From contig CAYGJD010000005.1 in NCBI GenBank assembly GCA_964350315.1, forward strand, positions 1 to 64,000: 64,000 nt of DNA. Direction: 5' to 3'. Both the position numbers and the translations under genes were made by a program. The notes under the pieces were generated by a model. That model was not told where the DNA came from, searched no databases, and saw only the letters and a program-made list of their open reading frames with translations. Below are positions 51,347 through 59,263 of this stretch, one piece after another (the first letter of the stretch is position 1; each line of letters begins with the position of its first letter). This DNA comes from JAJZEO01 sp964350315. Its GTDB lineage: Bacteria; Chlamydiota; Chlamydiia; Chlamydiales; 2-12-FULL-49-11.

Positions 51347-51375
51347 ATTATAACAAAAATTATGATTACTATCAA
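51347..51375 (-). promoter_or_regulatory. Strong predicted promoter of array paralog C
   Basis: On the minus strand, -35 TTGATA (51370-51375), 17-bp spacer, extended -10 TGT-TATAAT (TATAAT at 51347-51352). The leader is about 40 nt. It sits in the AT-rich 129-bp gap between paralogs D and C. Confidence 0.65.
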
Positions 51376-51428
51376 ATCAAATTTCTATTTAGACGTTTTA
51401 AAATAATATTTTAACAACTATCTCAAAT

Positions 51429-52124
51429 CTAAAATCTAATAGTTACTTCTTTTCGATCAGCTATATCAAAATCTAAACTTAATATACTTCCAACGTTCTC
51501 GTCTTCTTTTCCGCCGGGAGTATATTTCACTGTTGTTAGAGCACGGATATCTGATTTTTTTGAAGAGAGATGATCTTTGCAAATTTGGTTGATTTTATTC
51601 TCAGCAAATCCAAGAGCTGCATTATATAATGAGGGAAGAAAGATGCCGGCTACTGGAATAGTTTGAAGCAAGCTTTTAACAAGAGAGCTGATGTGATAAC
51701 AAAAATCATCTGTAAAGGTCATTTTGATGTCGCGCCAGAGCCCTTTTCTTGTCTCTAAATCACCAAGAGATTTTAGTGTGAAAAATATTGAATAAATAAA
51801 AACTTTTGTAATCATGTATACATGGTGAATTGCAGAAATTAGACCATAACCTATCGTGCCGATGGTTAGGTGAAAGGCTTTTAATCCTTTTGAGTATCGA
51901 TTAGATTTTACAAACTCTAATGGACTAGCTGTAATTTCTTTTTGATTTTGAACAAACATGAATAATTCAGGATGAAAGTCATTAATCATTGAAAGAAGAG
52001 GATTATTGGTCTCATCGCCTCGATGAACTTCCCAACATGGATTTTCTGAATGGATTCCTCTAGCGTTTGAGTAATGACCGTAATAATCACCTAAATTCGT
52101 GATATCAAGTTTTTGAGTTTCCAT
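51429..52124 (-). CDS. Array paralog D (231 aa)
   Basis: Core at 62-178: EITASPLEFVKSNRYSKGLKAF, HLTIGTIGYGLISAIHHV, a hydrophobic stretch (about 100-118), a charged linker and LQTIPVAGIFLPSLYNAALG. The C-terminal 50 residues are polar and specific. An AGGA ribosome binding site precedes the ATG. It follows paralog E after 23 bp, so E and D are probably co-transcribed from the promoter at 52825-52853. Confidence 0.72.
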   Translation of the reverse strand: METQKLDITNLGDYYGHYSNARGIHSENPCWEVHRGDETNNPLLSMINDFHPELFMFVQNQKEITASPLEFVKSNRYSKGLKAFHLTIGTIGYGLISAIHHVYMITKVFIYSIFFTLKSLGDLETRKGLWRDIKMTFTDDFCYHISSLVKSLLQTIPVAGIFLPSLYNAALGFAENKINQICKDHLSSKKSDIRALTTVKYTPGGKEDENVGSILSLDFDIADRKEVTIRF

Positions 52125-52147
52125 ATTATTATCCTTTTTTTTATTAG

Positions 52148-52798
52148 TTAATTGATTAGATCATCTTCTGGAGGTTGAGGAAATATTGCCTTTAAGGCTA
52201 GTACTTCAACTACATCCAAGAGTTTGGTTAAAGTCGGTCCAACACCAATGATCATTTTAAGCCCTCCTCGAAGAGCTTGATTTATATATGATAAGCTATA
52301 TCTGCCCATATCCTTTGCGTAATCAGCTAGTTGGTCTGCTGTGTCAAACGATTTTCCAAGTAAAAAGATAAGAGTAGCTGTGAATAAGCAAATAGTTACT
52401 GTAGTTGATACAAAAGCGAGCAGGGAATTTCCAATAAGCTCCAAAGTCCCTACACCAAAAGTGCGTATCGTTAAGTCTAATATTTTTATATGATTGGGGA
52501 TTTTGGGATCAAAAAGGTGTTCTATTGGCCCTTTTCTTGTGAGGTCTTCTATATAGTCGACTTGCTCTCTAAGAAAAGGGGAGAAGGCTTCTAGTATGAT
52601 GTTTAAATTGATAGATTCGGCCCATATATCATTTGAAAGGTCATTAAGAGTTTCGTTATAAGCGGCCTCCAGCAGAGAAGAGGGAGCGCTTATAGGAGGG
52701 CTCTTATCCAGGCTCGATTGAGCGAAATCACTATAAAGAGAAACAGTGTCAAATGCTGTCGTTGTACGACTAAAATTATAAGCACCCATAAAATCCAT
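52148..52798 (-). CDS. Array paralog E (216 aa)
   Basis: The most diverged minus-strand member. The core at about 88-200 has RKGPIEHLFD, IKILDLTIRTFGVGTLELIGNS, a strongly hydrophobic segment (about 120-148) and LKMIIGVGPTLTKLLDVVEV, where the IPVAGxFL motif is reduced to IGVGPTL. It aligns best with paralog F around LGTGAFELGCN/FGVGTLELIGN. ATG 52798 or 52789 may be the start; neither has a strong ribosome binding site. The gene is divergent from F across 243 bp. Confidence 0.68.
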   Translation of the reverse strand: MDFMGAYNFSRTTTAFDTVSLYSDFAQSSLDKSPPISAPSSLLEAAYNETLNDLSNDIWAESINLNIILEAFSPFLREQVDYIEDLTRKGPIEHLFDPKIPNHIKILDLTIRTFGVGTLELIGNSLLAFVSTTVTICLFTATLIFLLGKSFDTADQLADYAKDMGRYSLSYINQALRGGLKMIIGVGPTLTKLLDVVEVLALKAIFPQPPEDDLIN

Positions 52799-52824
52799 AA
52801 TTAAATTATTATAATATGCTTACT

Positions 52825-52853
52825 ATTGTAACAAATTAAACTTTTAAGTTCAA
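52825..52853 (-). promoter_or_regulatory. Predicted promoter of array paralogs E-D
   Basis: On the minus strand, -35 TTGAAC (52848-52853), 17-bp spacer, extended -10 TGT-TACAAT (TACAAT at 52825-52830). The start near 52818 gives a leader of about 20 nt. The rest of the divergent region to 53041 holds an AAGCGCTT palindrome (52914-52921) and a -10-like TATAAT (53005-53010) that may serve paralog F. Confidence 0.6.
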
Positions 52854-53041
52854 TGTAATTGACTTGAGGCATAAGTCGCTAATAGCAAATGTAATAAACA
52901 TTATTTTAGTACAAAGCGCTTATGTTGTGTAAGTTGCACTTCAGGTTTAAATGTAAACAAATCTATATTTGAAAATATAGATATAAATTAAAATATGAAT
53001 TTGATATAATTGTTCCATAATTAATGTAATTTAAGGTGTTT

Positions 53042-53992
53042 ATGGGCGATTTAGGGCAAGTTATAGAGGGCAGGCTATTTATTATAGCTCGGGATGAAGT
53101 TCCCGTAGATGAAACAAAGGGGTATTTGAGCCGAGTAGAGCAGAGAGTTTCTCGGATGCCAACAGATAATCTATTTGATCCAACTGATAAGAGTTCAGCT
53201 GATGTAGTAGGTCAAATGCCTGAATGGGAACGGGCAGAGTCTGGTTTCTTCGAGATGAGAAATATCACAAGAGCTCCTGTTGCATACCTTCAAAATAAGG
53301 AAGTAAGCATTTTTTCTAAAATTTTGGCATTTACCTTAAAGACGCTAGGTACAGGGGCTTTCGAGCTTGGGTGTAATGTGGCAGCATTAGCAGTTACAAT
53401 AGCTGTTGCTCTTCCATTTGTAGCGATTTGTTCAATCTTTCTTGAAGGGGCAAAAGAGCCGTTAAAAGATATGCCTTCTCGCATCGTTTTTCATTTTAAA
53501 GAGATTTTCAGATCATTTTTACAATTGATTCCAGTAGCAGGGCCTTTTCTTGCAAAAGGTTATGATATGGGGGTGATGATTCTTTCTGATTTGGTATTTG
53601 GAGAAAAAATTGTTGATGAAACGAAAAGTGGATATACTGAAAGAGTTAAGGACTTGGCGAAGTTTCGAGCCATTTTGAATAAGGGGTTTGCAACTGAAAA
53701 AGAGAAAGAGTTTTTGCAGGCAAAAATTGATCAGAGATTATTTCGTACAGTTGTGCCTCCAAATGAGAGTGCTCAACTAGAAGGCTTGAGTGGGAGGCCT
53801 GATTTGTTCACTAGAATAGCAAGAAGACAGGCAAATAAACTTTTGCTTTTACCTGTTGATGAAGTTGTTGATGGAATGGTAAAGCACCGGAAAGGATCGC
53901 CAACAAATCAAGACATTGAATTTATACAACTTAATTGGCATCAGTTCACAGAAGATCAAAGAAAAAAGATAGAGCTTGTTGTTGGGGGATAG
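53042..53992 (+). CDS. Array paralog F, plus strand (316 aa)
   Basis: The largest member. The core at about 80-200 has NITRAPVAYLQNKEVSIFSK, TLKTLGTGAFELGCNVAALA, a hydrophobic segment (AVTIAVALPFVAICSIF) and LQLIPVAGPFLAKGYDMGVM. A further 120 charged residues follow that are absent from the others. ATG 53042 has AAGG five bases upstream; GTG 53036 overlaps that site and is unlikely. It is transcribed away from the other five. Confidence 0.75.
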   Translation: MGDLGQVIEGRLFIIARDEVPVDETKGYLSRVEQRVSRMPTDNLFDPTDKSSADVVGQMPEWERAESGFFEMRNITRAPVAYLQNKEVSIFSKILAFTLKTLGTGAFELGCNVAALAVTIAVALPFVAICSIFLEGAKEPLKDMPSRIVFHFKEIFRSFLQLIPVAGPFLAKGYDMGVMILSDLVFGEKIVDETKSGYTERVKDLAKFRAILNKGFATEKEKEFLQAKIDQRLFRTVVPPNESAQLEGLSGRPDLFTRIARRQANKLLLLPVDEVVDGMVKHRKGSPTNQDIEFIQLNWHQFTEDQRKKIELVVGG

Positions 53993-54034
53993 ATTCAACT
54001 TGCAATTTGTATCTGATTATTGATTGTAGTAAAT

Positions 54035-54925
54035 ATGGTCAAGATTGGTTGTGTCGTTAGTTATTGCACGAATGAATATAGATTTTTAAATGCCTGTTTA
54101 ACAGGTCTTAAGGCGATCTCAGATGAGATCGTCGTTTCTGTTTGCGACCATTTCTTTGATGGTCAGAAGGAAAATCGGGAGCTTTTACACAAAAGCTATA
54201 GTGAGAACAAGGATGTGCGTTTTGTAGAATATGCATATGGGAATCTTTATGGTCTTCATGGTGTTGGGAAAGAGGGGGATGAAGTGTGGTCTCGCCATTG
54301 GCATAACACGAGTCGTTATGTCGGATTTTCACACCTTTGTGATGATATAGATTATGTTCTTTTTATTGATGTCGATGAGATAGTAGAGGGTGAGAGGTTT
54401 TTGCAGTGGCTAGAAAAGGGGCTTCTTTTTGAAGCGATGATTTTCTCCTCGTATGTCTATCTTGGAGATGAATCGAGAAGAGCATTGCATAAGTCAAACT
54501 CTTACTTGCTTGTGAAAAAGGAAGCTCTTCAGCCTCAGATGCTTTTTGACTCTCATGAAAGGCCAGGGTTCTTTCTCAACTTCAGAGGGACAAAAAAGTC
54601 ATTCGTTTTAGGTCTTGATGGTAAGCCTTTGGTTCATCATTTTAATTGGGTTAGATCTCAAAAGGAATTGCGCCAAAAGGTGTCAACTTGGGGGCATAAA
54701 GATGAAAGGGACTGGCATAAGCTGATTGATGAGGGACGTTTAGAGGAGGGAACTGATCATACATATTCTCAAGTAGAGCCTCTTTTTGATCTTTTATCAA
54801 TAGATGTTGAGTCGATGAAGAAAGCATCACTATTCAGAAAAATCCCGGTAGATCAATTCACGCATGTGACTAAAACAACAAAAGACCAAGTAATGAGAAC
54901 GATGATAGAAAAAGGTGTATTATGA
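54035..54925 (+). CDS. Glycosyltransferase-like protein (GT-A fold)
   Basis: A 296-residue protein with IGCVVSYCTNEYRFLNACL at the start and VLFIDVDEIVEG near 111-122, a DxD-type metal/sugar-nucleotide motif, followed by the HHFNWVRS phrase common in family 2-type transferases. There is no signal peptide. The reaction is unknown. It overlaps the MFS gene by 4 bp, so both may serve one sugar pathway. Confidence 0.75.
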   Translation: MVKIGCVVSYCTNEYRFLNACLTGLKAISDEIVVSVCDHFFDGQKENRELLHKSYSENKDVRFVEYAYGNLYGLHGVGKEGDEVWSRHWHNTSRYVGFSHLCDDIDYVLFIDVDEIVEGERFLQWLEKGLLFEAMIFSSYVYLGDESRRALHKSNSYLLVKKEALQPQMLFDSHERPGFFLNFRGTKKSFVLGLDGKPLVHHFNWVRSQKELRQKVSTWGHKDERDWHKLIDEGRLEEGTDHTYSQVEPLFDLLSIDVESMKKASLFRKIPVDQFTHVTKTTKDQVMRTMIEKGVL

Positions 54926-56229
54926 ATAAAGTTTCTCTTTGTCGGAAAAAACTCCATCCTTATAAGTGGTTTATTTGGCTCATTGCTGTTGGCTTTTATT
55001 TCTATGAATATGTTCTTCGTGTATCTCCAAGTATTTTAGTTCCTAGACTTATTCAGACATTTCAAGTGAATGCTGAGACTGTGGGGGTGATTTCTGCTTT
55101 TTACTTTTATGCATATGCACCGATGCAGCTCCCTGTGGGGATGTTAACAGATCGATTTGGAGCAAGAAGGCTATTAATGATTGCATCAATAGTTTGTGGA
55201 ATTGGTGGGGGAATGTTTTCTCTTGCACATACAGTGTATGTAGCTGAAATTGGAAGATTTCTTCTAGGTACTGGTTCTGCTTTTGCCTATATTGGTTTAA
55301 TTTATGTAACGACTCATTGGTTTGAAAAGAAAAGATGGGCTCTTTTGCTTGGAATAGGAAATTCTTTAGGGATGATGGGGGCCGTTGTTGGAGAGGGACC
55401 AATGTCGTTTGCAGTTTCAGAGTGGGGCTTTCGTTCAGTGATGTTTACTGTGTCGCTTATTGCCTTTTTGATTGCTCTTCTTGTTTTAGTGATTGTCCGA
55501 AATCAACCAAAAGAATTCAAACAGGACGAAAATGAGTCAAGGTCAAGCTTTAAGCTCTCTTTGAAAATTGTATTTAGAAGTAAAAGAGCTTGGGTTGTTG
55601 CTCTTGTTTCAATGGGTTATTATTTGGCAGTAGTTACTTTTGGTGCTTTATGGGGAGTTCCATTTTTACAAGTATCCAATGGGTTTTCACAAGAAGTAGC
55701 GAGTTTTGCAAGTTCTATGATTTTCTTTGGATTTGTCGTAGGAGGGCCAATGATTGGGCATTTAGCCGATAAATTGCAGAGAAAAAAAGAGATTTTCATT
55801 GCCTTTTTAGCGCTTACTCTCATTTCGATTAGCGCCTTAATCTACTTGTCTCCTTTGCCTGAGGGAGTGACTTTCATGTTAGTTTTTGTTGTTGGTTTTT
55901 GTTGTTCTGGGCAGTTACTTGCTTTTCCTTTAGCAATTCAGGCAGCAAGTGAATATGTAAAAGGAACCTTGTCTGCGTTTATAAATGGAATGGCTTTTTT
56001 TGGAGGAGCTATTATGCAGCCGGTGATTGGCGCGATACTTGATGCTAGAGCAAAGGGAGCAGCCTATTCGCTTGCAGATTATCAATGGGCGTTTTCAACT
56101 CTTGTCGTTATTTTAGCGTTTTGTTTTATTGGAAGTTTTTTTATTGCAGATCCAAAAAAGAAGCTCGCTCTATCTCAAGTGAAGCATGATGAGGCGCAAA
56201 TCAAAGCTCAGATGAAAAAGGCAGCCTAG
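54922..56229 (+). CDS. MFS transporter, paralog of the one at 34976
   Basis: A 435-residue, 12-helix transporter. The motif GMLTDRFGARRLL (about 66-78) and GRFLLGTGSAFAYIGLIYV parallel the MFS protein at 34976 along the whole chain, including the VSPSI phrase in the first loop. The family includes glycerol-phosphate and hexuronate carriers, but the substrate cannot be told. The 3' end overlaps ychJ on the opposite strand by 29 bp. Confidence 0.9.
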   Translation: MNKVSLCRKKLHPYKWFIWLIAVGFYFYEYVLRVSPSILVPRLIQTFQVNAETVGVISAFYFYAYAPMQLPVGMLTDRFGARRLLMIASIVCGIGGGMFSLAHTVYVAEIGRFLLGTGSAFAYIGLIYVTTHWFEKKRWALLLGIGNSLGMMGAVVGEGPMSFAVSEWGFRSVMFTVSLIAFLIALLVLVIVRNQPKEFKQDENESRSSFKLSLKIVFRSKRAWVVALVSMGYYLAVVTFGALWGVPFLQVSNGFSQEVASFASSMIFFGFVVGGPMIGHLADKLQRKKEIFIAFLALTLISISALIYLSPLPEGVTFMLVFVVGFCCSGQLLAFPLAIQAASEYVKGTLSAFINGMAFFGGAIMQPVIGAILDARAKGAAYSLADYQWAFSTLVVILAFCFIGSFFIADPKKKLALSQVKHDEAQIKAQMKKAA

Positions 56230-56614
56230 AGTGGTAGTACCACTTCCCTTTTTTTTTCTTAAAGAGAGATTTTTCTGTGAAACTCATATCCTCACAGGCA
56301 AGAGATTGTAGAGTAGCAAGAAAAGTTACTGTCGCCTCTGTTTCACTGATGGAAGCGTTTTTTAAGATAGTTAAATTTTGAAAAGCTGTCGTTTGACTAA
56401 AATGTAAAAGAGATTTTTTCCACACTGCGATATTTTGGTTATATTGTGGTCCATCTTTATCTGTTGTGTCAATAATGTAGTCAATGTTTGAAAGGGCATA
56501 AGCAGAGTATCGAGAGCGCATTAATTCTTCAGGAGTTCTTGGCAGAGCCTGATAATCATGAAATGGTTTACAACAATTAATATATAAATGGGTACTTTTG
56601 CAGGGGCAAGTCAT
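56201..56614 (-). CDS. ychJ: YchJ/UPF0225-family SEC-C protein
   Basis: A 137-residue protein starting MTCPCKSTHLYINCC, a SEC-C-type zinc motif, followed by the YchJ signature RTPEELMRSRYSAYAL and an NTF2-like beta domain with WYYHSRLPF at the end. No reaction is known. ATG 56614 places the motif at the N terminus as in the family; an upstream in-frame start would overlap the mscS promoter. Confidence 0.88.
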   Translation of the reverse strand: MTCPCKSTHLYINCCKPFHDYQALPRTPEELMRSRYSAYALSNIDYIIDTTDKDGPQYNQNIAVWKKSLLHFSQTTAFQNLTILKNASISETEATVTFLATLQSLACEDMSFTEKSLFKKKKGKWYYHSRLPFSSEL

Positions 56615-56633
56615 AGCATATATTGTTTCAATT

Positions 56634-56642
56634 TGGTATAAT
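56634..56642 (+). promoter_or_regulatory. Extended -10 promoter of the MscS gene
   Basis: TGGTATAAT at 56634-56642 is a consensus extended -10. It contains ATG 56641, so that ATG cannot be the start; the next in-frame ATG is 56668. Confidence 0.5.
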
Positions 56643-56667
56643 GTCGTCAAGGAGATATTTAGAGTTT

Positions 56668-57822
56668 ATGGGATTGATTTCTTTTTTGAGTACTTTGCCT
56701 TGGTGGCTTCCTATTGGAATAGTTTTTAGTGGGAATATTTTATTTTTTTTCCTAACTAAGTTTTTTTATAATCGCATCTATCCAAAAGTGCTAGAACGTG
56801 GCCATAAAGTTTTAGGCTTATTTTTTAAGACATTTTATGGTCCTTTGCAGCTTATTATTGCAATATCAGGCTTTTCAGTGATCGTTTCACTTTACGCAGG
56901 ACATTTATTTGACGTTAGTGTGATTGCGGGTGTAAAAAAAGTAATTCAATTTGCTGTGATTGTTTCGGCATCCTGGGTTGCTTTTCGTTTCTGTAGAGAA
57001 GTGGAAAAAATTGTTCTTACGAAAAAACACTTAGACACGACAACCATTGAACTTTTTTCAAAATTGAGTCTAATTTTAATTCTTTTCTTTACAACATTGA
57101 TGGTTCTGCCTCTATTTGGTATTCAAATAGCAGGTATTTTGACATTAGGAGGAATTGGTGCTGGTGCAGTTGCTTTTTCTGCTAAGGATGCACTAGCTAA
57201 TATTTGGGGTGGTATTGTCATTGCAATTGACAAGCCTTTTAAGATTGGGGAATGGATTTATAATATTGGCGAGTCAATGGAAGGCGTTGTTGAGCATATT
57301 GGTTGGAGATATACAATGCTAAGGCAGTTTGACAAGCGCCCTCTATATATTCCCAATTCAACATTTTCTACTCTCGTTTTCATCAATGCTTCGAGAATGA
57401 CAAACAGACGTATTCAGAAAATTTTTGGGGTTCGTTACTGTGATTCTAAAAAAATGCCAGTAATTTTAGAGGAAATTCGTGAGTACATAAAAAAGAGACC
57501 TGATATTGACCATACTTTGACTAATTATGTTCATGTTGTAGAGTTTGCAGAGAGTTCTTTACAGATCAAAGTCAGAATGTACACAAAAAGCGTTGTCTTC
57601 ATAGAGTATATGCAGTTGACAGAGATTGTTCTATTGGATATTCATGAGATTATTGTAAGAAATGGTGCACAGATAGCCTACCCTACACAAACTGTCGATC
57701 ATCCAGACTCTCATATGATGGCAGCAGGATTTGGTAGAGAACTTGGAAATGCAATCTTTGGAAATGTGGGCTTTAGTTTAGATAGCAAAGAGCCAAGCCC
57801 AGATTCTGTTGCTACTGAATAA
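56668..57822 (+). CDS. MscS-type mechanosensitive channel
   Basis: A 384-residue membrane channel that releases solutes at low osmolarity. After three or four N-terminal helices the pore helix has LGGIGAGAVAFSAKDALANI, directly followed by GGIVIAIDKPFKIGEWI, the start of the MscS beta domain, and a C-terminal mixed domain. The extra N-terminal helices make it longer than E. coli MscS (286). ATG 56668 is preferred over 56641 because of the -10 overlap; AAGGAG (56649-56654) is 13 bases away, rather far. Confidence 0.92.
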   Translation: MGLISFLSTLPWWLPIGIVFSGNILFFFLTKFFYNRIYPKVLERGHKVLGLFFKTFYGPLQLIIAISGFSVIVSLYAGHLFDVSVIAGVKKVIQFAVIVSASWVAFRFCREVEKIVLTKKHLDTTTIELFSKLSLILILFFTTLMVLPLFGIQIAGILTLGGIGAGAVAFSAKDALANIWGGIVIAIDKPFKIGEWIYNIGESMEGVVEHIGWRYTMLRQFDKRPLYIPNSTFSTLVFINASRMTNRRIQKIFGVRYCDSKKMPVILEEIREYIKKRPDIDHTLTNYVHVVEFAESSLQIKVRMYTKSVVFIEYMQLTEIVLLDIHEIIVRNGAQIAYPTQTVDHPDSHMMAAGFGRELGNAIFGNVGFSLDSKEPSPDSVATE

Positions 57823-57862
57823 AGCATTAACTTTTGACTAGTTTGCAGGTGTCTACATCTTT

Positions 57863-59263
57863 ATGACAGCAATTAAAAATTGGATCAAAAAGCCTCGCTT
57901 TAGGATTTTTGCTTTAGCTTCAGCTGTGTGTCTGACTGGATTAATCTATGTTGTAATTGTTTTGGCAACAGATGTACGGTCTATACCGGTTCTCCATGCA
58001 CATAAAAGTTCTTATGCATACACAAAAAGTGAGTGTGATCGCTCGATTGATCTGTTTCCAGAATTGATGTGGTTAGAAGGGGCTGAGGAAGTTTGTGATG
58101 ATCTGAAAGCGGGAGGCACATTAGATTATCAGTCGTCGTCATTTGATCAAGCAATAAAGGGTATTCGTGCGGCTGACTTATTTGTTTTGGGGGAGTACCC
58201 AGAATATTTGGAGTTTGTTTCTTTGTATCCAAAAAAGAATCGTCTTACATGGGATCAATTTTCTAAAGCGCAGGCTGAAATTAAATTCGTTATTGATATG
58301 TATCCCAATTTTTCAAAAGAAGAGCTCCTTGAAGCGATTAAAGTGTGTATTATCGTCAGTGAGATGAAGGCATCCAAGATGATGCGTGCTAAAGCATGGA
58401 TCTATGGCGTAGCGAGCGAAGATGATTTTGATTTGCATAATATGATTTTAAAGGATCATCTTGAAATTTTTCCATCATTTGCAAATTTACAATTAAAGCA
58501 AAAGCATCTCATTGCAGATATTTTAGGGTCTTTTTGTCCTCAACGCTTCTTTTACTTTACCTCTGTCTATTCAATGATGAGTAAGTTTGATGATTGTGAA
58601 CTTGTGACAAAGAATCGAGATCTCTTTGATTTGATTTGTTTTGTTCATCAATGCCGTATTTGTTCAAGGGATAATCCCGCGAACAGAGAGAATTCGGGTG
58701 GATTTGATCAAATGAATTTTAACCATCTCCAACTCTTTAAGGAGGCAAATATTTTTGCTTCCACAACTTCTGTTGAGGAAGGGTACAAGTTTTACTTATC
58801 AAAAAGAGGGCAGTGGTTGGGATTTGATACTTCTACACCGATAAATCAAACTCTAACAATTGTTGGCTCTATTCTTAATTGTTACACAAAAGTTGAAGGG
58901 GATATAGTTAAAGAGGCATTTTTTTCGCTTAATCCTGATGACATTTCTTTTCTGGTTAAAGAGCTAGACGAGTTGACAACAACAGGAGATGATTCTTGTC
59001 GTTATATGAGTTTTGTATTGAATTCTTTAAGAAGAAATACAAAACTTGGAAGATCTTCACAAACGCGATTGTCAAAGTCTATAACTCTAGGATTTCCTTA
59101 TTTTTCAAAGATCTTATTTATAGAACATTCGCAAAATCATAAAAATGAAAGACCGCTTGATTTTTTTGATGTGGCACAAACGGTGCTCGAAGATCCAATG
59201 ATTCTAGAAACAGGTAGATCAAAGGTATTAAAAAGTGGAAAGGTTCAGATAAGAAAGTCTTAG
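57863..59263 (+). CDS. Membrane-anchored protein of unknown function (466 aa)
   Basis: One N-terminal membrane helix (about residues 14-35, FALASAVCLTGLIYVVIVLA) behind a basic start, then about 430 soluble, mostly helical residues rich in Asp/Glu/Phe. The positive N terminus predicts that the rest lies outside the cytoplasm. No family or motif is recognised. Two Cys-containing stretches (CFVHQCRICSRD) may bind metal or form disulphides. It converges on ndh, with a 4-bp overlap. Confidence 0.72.
   Translation: MTAIKNWIKKPRFRIFALASAVCLTGLIYVVIVLATDVRSIPVLHAHKSSYAYTKSECDRSIDLFPELMWLEGAEEVCDDLKAGGTLDYQSSSFDQAIKGIRAADLFVLGEYPEYLEFVSLYPKKNRLTWDQFSKAQAEIKFVIDMYPNFSKEELLEAIKVCIIVSEMKASKMMRAKAWIYGVASEDDFDLHNMILKDHLEIFPSFANLQLKQKHLIADILGSFCPQRFFYFTSVYSMMSKFDDCELVTKNRDLFDLICFVHQCRICSRDNPANRENSGGFDQMNFNHLQLFKEANIFASTTSVEEGYKFYLSKRGQWLGFDTSTPINQTLTIVGSILNCYTKVEGDIVKEAFFSLNPDDISFLVKELDELTTTGDDSCRYMSFVLNSLRRNTKLGRSSQTRLSKSITLGFPYFSKILFIEHSQNHKNERPLDFFDVAQTVLEDPMILETGRSKVLKSGKVQIRKS

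Noticed and set aside
51376..51428. AT-rich inverted repeat (TTAAAAT-AAT-ATTTTAA) between paralogs D and C
   Set aside because: The stem contains almost only A-T pairs and has no adjacent T-run; such repeats are expected by chance in this composition.
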